From: Chara braunii | Lineage: Eukaryota; Streptophyta; Charophyceae; Charales; Characeae | Length of the DNA stretch: 26,885 nucleotides | Assembly (NCBI GenBank): GCA_003427395.1 | Contig: BFEA01000081.1 | Coordinates: forward strand, 2,462,191 to 2,489,075 | Reading direction: 5' to 3' | Shown: in pieces, positions 9,040 through 18,739 of the stretch | Layout: each line of letters begins with the position of its first letter | How positions within the stretch are numbered: position 1 is the stretch's first letter | Translations under genes and position numbers: made by a program | The notes under the pieces: generated by a model | Database searches by the model: none | What the model saw: only the letters and a program-made list of their open reading frames with translations | What the model was told of the DNA's origin: nothing

Positions 9040-9435
9040 ATCATTTCAATGTTCATCCAATTCCAAAACTTCCAGTTTTATTTGATAAGTTTTCGTCTAA
9101 ATATGAGTTTTTTCATCCAACTACACCTTTTTATTCACGATGGAATGAAAGTCTGAATGAGTTTATGCAATATTTTAATTAAACTTTCATTCTACTATAA
9201 CAAATATCTTCTAATGTAGATTAGATTAACCTATTCGTGACTGAAAATCCTTACTTAAAATGACATTCCAATTAAAATATTTCATGAACTCATCCAGACT
9301 TTCACTTCATCTCTAACATGTAATTCAAATAAGAAGGGATACCTCATTCTTGGAAGGAATGTTTTCAAGTAAGATGGAAATTTTTAAAATTGGAATGACA
9401 TTTTTTTAGATTGAATGAAAATTTAAAATTTAGAA
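9040..9435. mobile_element. AT-rich fold-back (MITE-like) element
   Basis: The arms at 9139-9180 and 9270-9311 are inverted copies matching at about 37 of 42 positions, separated by about 90 bases. Weaker inverted similarity continues outward on both sides: words such as CCAATT, TTCCA and TTATTTGA on the left have diverged reverse complements near 9340-9410. It also extends slightly inward. A long palindromic, AT-rich, non-coding unit with no ORF fits a decayed MITE or fold-back element. No clear target-site duplication was found, so the ends are approximate. Confidence 0.5.
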
Positions 9436-9604
9436 TGTAATTTTACCATAGAATTATTATTTAATTTTGGGAATTTTTTATGTTCTAGATAAAAATGTAG
9501 ATTCTTTGGTAGTTATTGTATTAGACATTTAAGTGTTGTTGTAACCCGCTTGCATGCCCGAAGGGAAAGTTTAGAGGTAGTTGGACATATAGACCTCCAT
9601 TAAT

Positions 9605-9683
9605 CGGGTCTGCCTCAATATCATCATGTGCGAGAGGTTCAATATCCGACCACGGGTCCACCTTAATACCATCAGGTGCGAAA
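9605..9683. repeat. Short tandem duplication (48-bp period)
   Basis: Two diverged copies start with CGGGTC at 9605 and 9653. Each continues through an AATA-CATCA-GTGCGA pattern. Confidence 0.6.
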
Positions 9684-9838
9684 GAAGCGGGCTCCGGGTT
9701 GTACCCCGGGCGATTTCATATGGCATAATAATAGTCGTGCGCCTGCCAAAACATCTATCCACTGACACGCTCGCAGGCTGACAGGTGAGTGAATCTCCTT
9801 GTCGCGATCCCTCCGCACCTGTCCGTCCAACTGCTCAG

Positions 9839-10230
9839 TGGTGAAGAGTGTCGGCTGATGGAGAGTGTTAGAATTGTCTTCAAGGTTTAAATGCAAGTAC
9901 TTCAGCTGGTGGAGAGTGTTGGAGTTCTTTTCAAGGTTTAAATGGATCATCATAATATTTCTATTGTAATGTAAATATATTTCTCGATATAGGGTTAGTG
10001 AATGATATAAATTTATGGTCTAAATGGATGATCATGACATTTTATTTGTAATGAAAATATATCTGCCTATGTAGGGTTACTACGTGATGTAAATACTTCG
10101 GTTGGTGATGAGTGTTGGAGTTATCTTTAAGGTGTAAATGTAAATACTTCGGCTGGTAAAGAGTGTAGGAGTTGTTTCCGAGGTCTGAATGGATTATCAT
10201 GACCTTTCTATTGTGATGTAAACATATTTG
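9839..10230. repeat. Decayed composite minisatellite
   Basis: Two unit types are interleaved. The first is about 52 bp and contains ACTTCGGCTGGT...GAGTGTTGGAGTT...GGTTTAAATG, with four copies near 9839, 9892, 10084 and 10139. The second is AT-rich and contains GGATNATCATNA...TTGTAATG...ATATAGGGTTA, with copies near 9943, 10025 and 10192. Copies differ at many positions, so the array is old. It is non-coding. Confidence 0.65.
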
Positions 10231-11212
10231 AGTCCACTATGCAAGACTGCAAAAAAAAAAATGTTATTTTTCACGAAGTGTGGATGTCGTCGATTTTTCT
10301 CGTGTACATGGTATGGATTGTAGAATGATATGTATTACTTGCATGAACTTGAAGATATTTATTACTTGCATCAAGTTGCACAAACTTGAAAATGTCTATT
10401 GATTTTTTATGTTTCGCCACAATGGATGTTTGTGCCTGATCGATCGACCCTTATGTCATCGTCGGAATGAATGTCTGCACCAGATGTTAGCAAAATTATT
10501 TTCGCTTGAACGGTTGTGTACCAGGTGGGACTGTACCCCACTAGGCCTGGGACTGAAGGTAGGCCAGACCACCAAACTAAACAATGTAAACAAAGAAACG
10601 AAACAATATAAATAAAGAGGCAGCACCCATCCCTCCATTTATTCACATGCGAGCCATGCGGAACCGCTACTAGTGTGACTTTTGCGCTCGAATTGTGCGT
10701 TGGAGGTTTGCAGGAGCCCGACAAAGAAGAGGGCAAAGAGGAGGAGAGAGACCCCGACGATCATAGCTGTCAGCTTGTTGACGACAACAGTAGAGTCTGC
10801 TTACTTGCGTGGACATTCAGGGTCGATCCTACTGTGCGAGTGTGTGTGTGTGTGTGTGCTCGCAAGTGAGTCTGATGGTGGATACAGTGTTCGGATGGGA
10901 ATTTCAGACTGACGCTCAAACGCCATAGCTGCACGAAGCGACAAGTTGCCTTGAATTGAATTCCTGGTCGAAGGCCTTATCTCTGAGTTTTCAATGTCGG
11001 CGCGCTGCGCCATCTCCAGTCTTTTGCTAATTCTGCCTTGCGGAAGTTGTTTTGTCATCGGCATCTGCATGTATGCATGTTGATATTGAGACTGAAACAA
11101 GTCTGAATTGCATTTTCATTTGTATTTGGATCGACTTGCAGACGGTTGCATCCAAGTTGGACTGTTGGACTGTAACTTCCGTCAGATACATTTAAGATTG
11201 TAATAATACATT
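10231..11212. other. Intergenic stretch, no gene seen
   Basis: Poly-A at about 10250-10260 is followed by mixed sequence. A TG microsatellite (about 10840-10858) is framed by TGCGAG (10835-10840) and CTCGCA (10859-10864), giving a hairpin. Open frames at 10407-10912 are short and overlapping and lack known motifs. Confidence 0.4.
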
Positions 11213-11458
11213 TGCAATCGAGTAACTTTCGTACTGTGGACTAGTAGCTCGGCGGGAATACGCCCACCGAAGGGAGGTGACAACTCACGTAACGTGGAGG
11301 TAAGTTGTGCCTCGCGTAGGCCCTATCCTGTCGTAGGGGCTCGCGAGAGGTATGGCTAGCGCACTCGGCCGGAGCGGCCTAAGGACGCTCCATTTGTGTG
11401 TTCGCTGCAAGGAAGGTCCAACTCCTGCGTGACACGGCCGAGAGGGTCCCGCGCTGCC
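11213..11458 (+). repeat. Inverted repeat arm A (246 bp)
   Basis: This is the reverse complement of 20815-21060, with the same length and about 90% identity by eye. The match stops sharply on both sides (TGCAA... at the left, ...GCGCTGCC at the right). The sequence is GC-rich with internal palindromes such as GGCCGGAGCGGCC. It is probably a fragment of one repeat family inserted in opposite orientations. I cannot name the family. Confidence 0.85.
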
Positions 11459-11923
11459 TCGTGCGGTGCCGGACCGATGCGCCCGACAGTGGGTTCATCC
11501 CCACTACCACTTGCAACACTCTTGGTGCCAGCCTACTTACATAGTTTCCTTGCTTTCCCCCCTCCCCCCCCCCCCCCCTCGTCCCCTTCGGGTATTGGTA
11601 GGGTCTTTGCTAATTGCAGGCCTGGGTTCTGTGGGAGGCTGCTGCCCATAGACGTGCTGTTACTCGATGGGGGCCGAAGGAGTACATTGGAGGGGCAGGC
11701 CCGGGCAGCTACTTGCAACATGTTCGGTCTTTGTGTTAGCCCGCTCCCCCAGTGGAAGGCTCCACCCTACTCCCTGACCACCGCCTATTAAGGCTCCCCT
11801 GTATAGGGTTAGGAGTATGGTAGGTGGGTAGTGAAAGGTGAAATTGAGACAATAATATAGGTCTAAGGAGAAAAAAAAAGGTAGTTGGTTGTGAGCAAGC
11901 GGCCTAGCACATAGCACTGTTGT
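11459..11923. other. Spacer with poly-C tract, no gene seen
   Basis: A C-rich run (11557-11578, including 15 consecutive C) and an A-rich run near 11869-11879 are the only notable features. The open frames are proline-rich and shaped by composition. Confidence 0.45.
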
Positions 11924-14203
11924 AGGGTTCACATCATATATTCAGTCAACCATAGAGAGATGCACAGATAGGGGTTATAACTGGGTTTATAGCGGGAGTT
12001 AGGGAATTACCACTCAGTTCCCTGCCTCCAGGACTCCTCCCGAGTCCCGGCAGAGCTCCCGCAATCGGTGGGCTGACTCCCCACAGAGTCTTGATGCGGA
12101 CCTACGGGTTGCAATCCCGCCTGCAGCCTTCCTCTCAGAACCAAGGACTTGACTTAGAGTCAGAAGGGCAGAAGAAGATAGTTGTGAGACTCTCAGATCC
12201 AGGAAGGGTGCTCTCAGACTCGCGCGAGAGGGCCTTGAAACCTTGACTCGCCTGAGGGCCCCACAGTGGCGGCCAACTTGCAGCAGCTTGGTCAAACTCC
12301 CGACGTCAACTGCCAAGGTCAACCTCTGTCGACCCCTCAATTCGCAGCAACTTTCCTCATAGTCCAGTCACCCCTCCAAATCCCAGTATTTCCTCGCGAC
12401 CCAATCGCCGTTGCGCCACGACTATACCAGCCGGGCACAACCTACGATAGTATACGGTAATGCGCATTAACCAACAGCAATGTAGTCAGCCAGCCGCAGC
12501 ATGCAGAAGTCCTCCACAACCAGCAGCGGCATGCCCACAGCACGCAATAGCAGCACAACGCGGTGGTCAGCACCAATTTATAGAAGCCAGCTTACCTCCG
12601 CCCGCCCAAAGTAGGTAGCAACCTGAAGTGGTACGCCATGGTCTGGAGTAGAGAGCCGCCACTAACTACAGTTGGTCGCAGACCGCGCCCCGTATCAGTC
12701 AACAACTGCCTGCAGCAGCATGCAACAGTCCGACTAGTCAGAAGTCGCACTGCCAGCAAAGTAGCGAAGCACAGAGCAATGCCTACCACAACGCCACACC
12801 TAGCACTCTGGAAGCTCCCGCCACCTACTACGCTAGGGACTTACTCCACACCCGGCATCCCTCAAAGACACCCCGAACCGAGCGGCCCCCACCTCGGTGT
12901 ACCTAACTTGGTGGATGGCAGCCCCCAACGGTCGCTGTGGCCGGCCCTCTATTTCTTCGCCTGCATCCGGCTAACTCGCTGCCACCCCCGCTCCCTCGCG
13001 CCGCATGCACCTGCCGCAGCCTCCCGTTCAAGTTCATCTGCCCTCCTTGCTGCCTTACCGCCCGTTCCTCCTGCCCCTTGCGCTGTCCTATCCGCTACCG
13101 CCCAACGCCGCCCGGCTTGTTGCTCTCGTACCCCCCTTCTCTCTGCCCGACAGTGCCCGACACCACGGACCGCCCAGCCTACTTCAGCCCGCCAGTGTCC
13201 ATACTCGGTGGTCGGCCCGACAGCTGCAGCGCCCGCTCCACTCCTCCCTCTGCGTTGCCTACTGCGCCCTGCCATTGACGTCCCACCTCGTAGCCCGGCG
13301 GAATACCGAATGTTGTGCAAAAAGCATTCGGTCGTCAGCCGCCCTCCTCTTATACCGACTGTCCCTTGCACAGGGACCGTGCTAATCTTCTATGTAACGT
13401 TCCAATCTTATCGGATGTCCCGAAGGACTCGACCGAGGCAATGCCCCGCGGCTCCCCCAAAGGTCGCTTGGCCTCTACCCCTGAACACCGCCCCCTCTTC
13501 CCTCTCGTTTTCAGCTCCGGCCGCACCTCGACATCGGCGCCGGCCAGGTTCATCACCGCTCCTTCCCACCTACCCCTTCCTGCCACTCGCTGCCTGCTTC
13601 ACTCCGACCGATAAGTACCCGACTCCGGGTATACTCACGCAGAGGTGGCAATCCAGCACTTCTGTTGGGTTTTCTTTCCCATGCTTACTGAAGTAGTACC
13701 CCGCCCGGTCACGCATAGGTTACAACTCACAGAGGACACGAGCGGGACTCTCCGGCAGCCGTAGAACTGCCGTCCGAAGGCTAAAGAGGGGTTGCGACGG
13801 CCAAGAGAAAATCTGCCACCAGCGAAAAAAACCCACCCCACTGCACCTCGCCCCAGGTCAAACGGCCCGCAACAACAGTGAAACGGTAAATAAAAATAAA
13901 AACAAACACAGATAAAATGATATAATGCAAAATAAAAAACCCGTAAGCAAAGTGCGGGGACTACTAAAGCCCCAGCAATCCCATGGACCAAGTCCACCAC
14001 CGCGCTTACTAACAGAACCAGGGGAGCTGTCGGGGCCAACAGCGGGGCCTGTCAGCGGTTCCCCGGCCCGGCAGAACGGGCCCGCGATCGGACTCCCCCA
14101 ACAAAACTAAGGGGGATAGTCCCACGGGACCCTCAACCCCTCAGCTCCCTCACTACTCCGCCTCTCCGATGCTGTCGCCTGGTAGCCTCGAACCCTATAC
14201 CTC
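11924..14203. repeat. Long direct repeat, left copy (LTR-like)
   Basis: From AGGGTTCACATC at 11924 this sequence matches 24506-26885 at about 95%, with small indels, up to the point where the right copy leaves the window. The true left-copy end therefore lies at or beyond about 14200. It contains a CAG/CAGCAG-rich part (12470-12730), a very C-rich part (12900-13600), a U6-derived segment and a tRNA-like segment, the last two on the - strand. Proline/serine-rich open frames are shared by both copies but appear composition-driven. The shared left border is not TG or CA, so calling these LTRs is an inference from spacing and from the gag between them. Confidence 0.75.
13364..13428 (-). ncRNA. 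U6 snRNA-derived fragment (left copy)
   Basis: Read on the - strand, this segment follows plant U6 snRNA from its 5' end. It has a 5' hairpin GTCC-TTCG-GGAC, then ACATCCGATAA, ATTGGAACG, AGAAGATTAGCA and GCAAGG. It stops before the U6 3' domain. The catalytic ACAGAGA box reads ACATAGA here. The 5' stem is one base pair shorter than in typical plants, with both strands deleted, so pairing is kept. No U6-type TATA box or upstream element is visible upstream, and no T-run terminator follows directly. It is therefore a captured U6 piece inside the long repeat, not a functional gene. Confidence 0.85.
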
Positions 14204-14250
14204 CGTCGTGATAGTCCAGCGCCGTAACCTATAGGGCTAAGCCCAAGCCT
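14181..14250 (-). ncRNA. tRNA-like segment (degenerate box A and box B)
   Basis: On the - strand a box A-like sequence TAGCCCTATAGG (14228-14239) lies 45 bases upstream of a box B-like GGTTCGAGGC (14186-14195), the spacing found in tRNA genes. A GCC/GGC D-stem can be drawn, but the anticodon and T-stems do not pair properly. It may be a tRNA-derived SINE head or an old tRNA pseudogene. The right repeat copy shows the box B part at the window edge (26873-26882). Confidence 0.4.
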
Positions 14251-14259
14251 GAGACCCAC

Positions 14260-15832
14260 ATCCGCGAAGTGCCATATGGGGCGGTGCGGTGCCAAGCTCG
14301 GGGTCAGGGAAATTGGCCTGAGCCTCATCCCTACCTACAATCGTGCGCGCGGCCGCCCAGCTTCTGCGCCGACTTACCAAGCTGTACCACGGCCGCCACT
14401 TGCGCCACCCTGCATGCCAAGACCTACCACAGTCACACGGTCGTCGTCGTCGCCGCCGTCGAGGTCGTCCTCCGTACGCACGCGCAGGTCGCAGGCGAAC
14501 ACATTAGTCAGCGGGACCTACTTTTTTTGACCCTGCTTAATCAGAAGCAAAATCTGGCCGGCGGTCATGCCGACCCCTCAATCATCAACAAATAAAACGA
14601 TCACGCGCGCCTCAAAAATCCGTGCGCCCACACACTCTCTATCGTGGCCAACCACCCAGTCAACGCAATCACAGACGCCGCCGTGTTTAGCGCAGTATAC
14701 TTAAACTTTAAACCAAAACTATTTTCTGTCACTTGCAAAAACCAGGGCGGATACCCTTGTAAGGGTATTCGCACTGACAGCTTACCGAACCGTATTAAGC
14801 GACGTCTCCGTCGCTTCGCCAAATCAGAAAGCTACAAATTCATCCACACTCCAAATGCGAACGAAAAAGGAGCCAATCCGATTAGCCGACAAACACAGGG
14901 TAGAGGCCTCCATCAAACCATGCCTTCACAACTATATGCTGTCAGGTTTCTAACCTGGCCCCTCACCGTCCAGACATTAGGACACTGCCAGCATAAGTTC
15001 TAAAGACCTTCCCAATCGTCCTCTCCCCGGTCCTAGACAACCTTCGGCTTCTCGTTGGGTGCCCCTAGTCCTGGCAAAAACTAGGGGCGCGGGCCTTGAT
15101 TGAGACCTTTGAAGGCACTCTCGCCTTCCTTCTCAACAAATCTCTCGCAATCAAATACCCATAAGCATATATGTATACTTAATATCCACTCAGCTCTATC
15201 TGGAGTCTAGTACAGAAAGGCTAGGTCTCCATCTTGGTCCACCATAGCCTGGCTGATCGGACCAGGACTACGGCCCACCGCATTGTTATTTAACGGTTGT
15301 ACCCTCGTTGGTTACGCAACGATAGGTTTTCTCCTGATAAGCATTCAATCATTACTATCCCGCAGAGTAATTTCATTGGGCCGGGCAACTCCCCTTAAAC
15401 TCTTACCCCGCGGTCCCGCAGCCCGGTTGCGCCGGCTAGCAGCCATCTAATGGGGTTACGCCCTAGAGGTACTAGCCTTTACCGTTTAACTTGTTATTCC
15501 TCAATATGTCCCAGAACTAGCACAAGTGGTTAGACGGGGGTGTCGCAAAACAAAATCACAGGCCCACTGCGCAATTACGTAGGGGTCTGAAGACATTTAC
15601 CAGCCCTCCCACAACACGCATGGCCTCCTTCGCACGCTCACAAACAAAATCACCGCTAGGTCCACAAGGTCGTGCCCCTTGACTTGATCAGAGCCAGCAG
15701 CCACCCATCCTCAGACATCTCTCGCCCAGCACTCATTGCGACTTTCTCAAACATTCCAAGCAAAAGTGACACTTTTCGTCAGACTTTATCACCCATCAGA
15801 CCGCTCACCATACCATGAATCAGTTTACTCAC
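14260..15832. other. Spacer inside the putative element, no recognised gene
   Basis: A + strand frame at 14644-15003 (119 codons) is open, but its product resembles nothing I know. It contains two perfect hairpins: ATACCCTT/AAGGGTAT at 14751-14768 and AAGCGACG/CGTCGCTT at 14797-14816. A third hairpin, GCCCCTAGT/ACTAGGGGC, is at 15061-15088. If the element reads on the - strand, this is where pol would be expected, but no protease, RT, RNase H or integrase motifs are seen in any frame. Confidence 0.45.
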
Positions 15833-16138
15833 CTTTGAGGGTGAGTCTTCCAACAATAAAACCATCCCCCCCTTTCTAAAATCCAGGGGCTCTCATCATA
15901 GAACAAAACATCCCCTCTCTCAAAATCACGAGGGGTCTCATTACAGAACAAAATACCCCCTCTACCAAAATCACGAGGGGTTTCACTACAGAACAAAAAT
16001 ACCCCCCTCCTCAAATCACGATGGGTCTCGTCACAAAACAAACCACCCCCTCTCTCAAAATCACGAAGGGTTTCGCCACAGAACAAAACACCCCCTCTCT
16101 CAAAATCGCGAGGGGTCTCTTTATAGAACAGAACATCA
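15833..16138 (-). repeat. 45-bp minisatellite, about seven units
   Basis: Units begin near 15833, 15878, 15922, 15967, 16012, 16057 and 16102. Each contains AAAATCACGAGGGGT, then a CACAGAACAAAA-like part, then a C-run and CTCTCT. The period is a multiple of three. On the - strand 15829-16086 is an open frame with a 15-residue repeat of the type ETPRDFERG..LFC. No flanking domain supports a real protein. Confidence 0.85.
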
Positions 16139-17217
16139 CTGAGAGACCATCTTATGGGTCCTCCTCACACTTAAGCAATCAACAACCAGCATGGTAAAGC
16201 ATTCGAGTCTCAGAGACTCATGAATGTTCAAAGAATCCTCACAAGTTTTCACAAACAGGTTGCGCTTCCTCCCCTTATACTCTGCCCTATCTGCTGTCCG
16301 TGGGCAGGTCGCACGAGTATACCGAGGAGTAGACAGCTTTATATGCCGCACATTCGCATATCTTTCACGCAAAACCAACATTCATCAGGATAAAACCACA
16401 CAAGTGAGAGTGATAGTGATCGTCATAAAAACCAAACCTCATAGGGTCTCAGCTCAATATGTACACCACAATAAAATGTCTCTCTCAAAAACGACAAAGG
16501 TACCCCGCCCTCACGTCCCACTTTGCTGGGTAACCCACGTCTCGAACATACGAGTACCTCAGAGTATATCCAGACATACACAAAGCTCAAAGCACGCAAG
16601 TCTAGTCCAATAAGCCAATATATCACACATCTAGACACAACCATTTAAATCGCACCAACGGAGGAAACAGTTAATTCGTCCAGTACTACAATCTGCTTAT
16701 GTACAGATGGACAGGCTGGTCGTGCCTACATTTCAGTATACACATGTCTAGCTCAGTCTCTATGTACAAGGAGTTTTTATCCCACTAATATAGGCGAACT
16801 AGTCCCCACTCACTCATTGCCCTCCTGGTTTCACCTATGTGGCTGAGCTATCTACAGCCTAAGTTACCTTACCGGACCATTATAGCGAAACCCTTCCCCG
16901 GATCTAACCTCTGCACATACACGCATCAAAGTATACGTCCGTCCTGGCTCATGTAGTATGCAACCAACCTCTACCAACCAGTACGAGGTTAGGGTTACGC
17001 CGCGGTTACCCTGCTACTCTAGTTTCCAGATCAACATGTGTACAACTAAACTCTTACCAACAAAGACTCCAACGGTCTAAGACAGGTGATTAACAGACGC
17101 TTCCCAAGTTAAGAGTTAGGGTGAATCCCCATTATCTCCTACTACACTCTCTCTGTCCTAATCGTCTCATCCACCCTCTCCGCACCCTTGATCACCTAGC
17201 TCACCCCAATGATCACC
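16139..17217. other. Non-coding stretch downstream (- strand) of the Gag-like gene
   Basis: No frame longer than about 130 codons is present and none carries recognisable motifs. No zinc knuckle, protease DTG/DSG site or RT motif was found on the - strand where pol would follow gag. Confidence 0.45.
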
Positions 17218-18690
17218 TCAGTCAGCACCATCATGCCCCTTTTTTCTTAAGCCCCACTTATGGTTTCGATGGCCCCCATCGCGACCCCCGGCGCCTTGCC
17301 TGTCATTCCCACGACCTCTATTGCCAAGTCCACCATCTTCACGACCCGAATTGCCGCACCCGCCATCTCCACGGCCCGTGTTGCCACGTCCACCACCTCC
17401 ACGGCCCATGTTGCCAAGTGCACCATCTCCACGGCCCGTGTTGCCACGTCCACCATCTTCACGGCCCCTTCCAACTGCCTGCCCTTGGCCCCTTCCACCT
17501 ATCATACTGTCCTGCAAAGCTTGCTGTATCGCTGGCCACAACGGTCCGATAGGTTGGATTTGGACTGGCCTGGCGGGGGCCCACGGGGCATCATGTTCAT
17601 CAAAGGGCCCATATAATTACCTTGCATCCAGGGTATGTAAGGATTATATGTCGGCCACAAGCTCATTTGGTTACACGGCGCCCACTGCCCATGCAAAGCT
17701 TGCTCGATCAGAGGAGGCCCCCTTGGTCTTGCCTCGCTTTCCAGCTCTCGCGAGGTAATTGCTACCTGTCGCGAACTCTGCCCCTTTTTGGTACCCTGAT
17801 CGCCCTGAGCCAGGTTCCTTGCCTTCCGCTGCGCCTTTGTCAGCTTGGGGGGTTCAAGCTTCCCTTTTTCTCCCATCATACCCTTTCCCTTACTTCCTCG
17901 AGGGGTACGACCAGTCTTTCCCCAACAATCACATACTTCCTTTACCCAGTGCTCCGACCACCATCCACCTTTTTGCCTCCCTCGACCTGCCGCCGAGGAT
18001 GATTCCACGTTAAGGGTCCCCCTCTTCAGATCCGGCGCAATAACAGGCAGGGTTATATTAGCATCATGCTCCTCCTTTATTTCAATGGATTCTTCGCCTT
18101 TGTCGCTCACCTGAGCCCCGGCTCGCCTCTTTGGATCTCCTATCGAGGGGAGGTGACTCTTGGTCATCCTTCTCTACTCATCTTTCACCCTGGCCAGTCG
18201 GCCTACTTGGGGATTCTTCTGAAATCTTCCGCTTGCCTTTCCTGGCCTCTTCCAGCCGTGCTAACCTTTCTTTCAATACCCCTACTTGTCTTTGTAGACC
18301 ACTCAACTCAACCTGCGATGGTGCGCCCGCAACTGGTGGCACAGAGCATTCTCCACGTTGGCCTTCTATTTCATCTTCTGGGAATCTTAGCCTTAAGGAA
18401 CTCTCCAACTCGTCCCATGTTTCCATATTCTGCTTGAGGGAATACACCTCCTCACTTAGTCTTTCACAGACGAACAAAGGGAACATGTACCACATCGCCT
18501 TCTTGTCCCACATCTTCATAAGGTTAAAATCATGAAAGTCATGCAGAAAGCTAGAGAGGTTCCTTCCTTGGAACAGCAGGGCACGGAGGTCTGGGGGCAT
18601 TGACTCCTGCAGCGTCTCGTGCAGCAACACCTTCATAAGGCACGAATTTATCCAGAGTTGGATCTTGGCAAAGCCGCTTCCTTCCGCCAT
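17218..18690 (-). pseudogene. Gag-like protein of an LTR-type retroelement (frameshifted)
   Basis: The likely start is MAEGSGFAKIQLWI at 18690, although the frame is open to 18738. The first part (to 18178) has a Gag capsid-like core, with MWYMFPLFV and ETWDELESSLRLRFPEDE resembling the W..L...LR..F pattern of Ty3/gypsy Gag. A short coiled coil (LQRQVGVLKERLARLEEARK) and a basic Ser/Pro tail follow. Near 18175 the frame changes to one running from 18167 to 17502, which is basic and Lys/Arg/Gly-rich with MMPRGPPPGQ. Near 17540 it changes again to 17541-17218, a GRGNTGRGDG-type Gly/Arg/Asp repeat tail. Such tails often bind RNA. No CCHC knuckle is seen. I infer a nucleocapsid role. The two frame changes show decay. 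Confidence 0.6.
17330..17465 (-). repeat. 30-bp tandem repeat coding a Gly/Arg-rich tail
   Basis: About four to five units of a 30-bp sequence (GTTGCCACGTCCACCATCT plus CACGGCCC on the + strand) encode 10-residue GRGNTGRGDG-like repeats on the - strand, at the C-terminal end of the Gag-like gene. Confidence 0.75.
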
Positions 18691-18739
18691 GACGCTGACA
18701 GCAGCCTGACATGCGTAGTGGGCAATAGATCGTCGCAAA

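Noticed and set aside
12638-13696. 352-codon open frame on the + strand, with a shorter relative at 25591-26301
   Set aside because: Pro/Ala/Ser/Arg-rich product of a C-rich sequence. Several frames are open at once, it runs antisense through the U6 piece, and the two copies do not keep the same frame limits.
13680-13725. Weak likeness to 5S rRNA (TGCTT followed by AGTAGTAC)
   Set aside because: Only short words match. The rest of 5S and its internal promoter are absent.
14644-15003. 119-codon open frame as a real gene
   Set aside because: No recognisable family, no second copy in the window to test conservation, and hairpins inside suggest non-coding structure. Left as a described region only.
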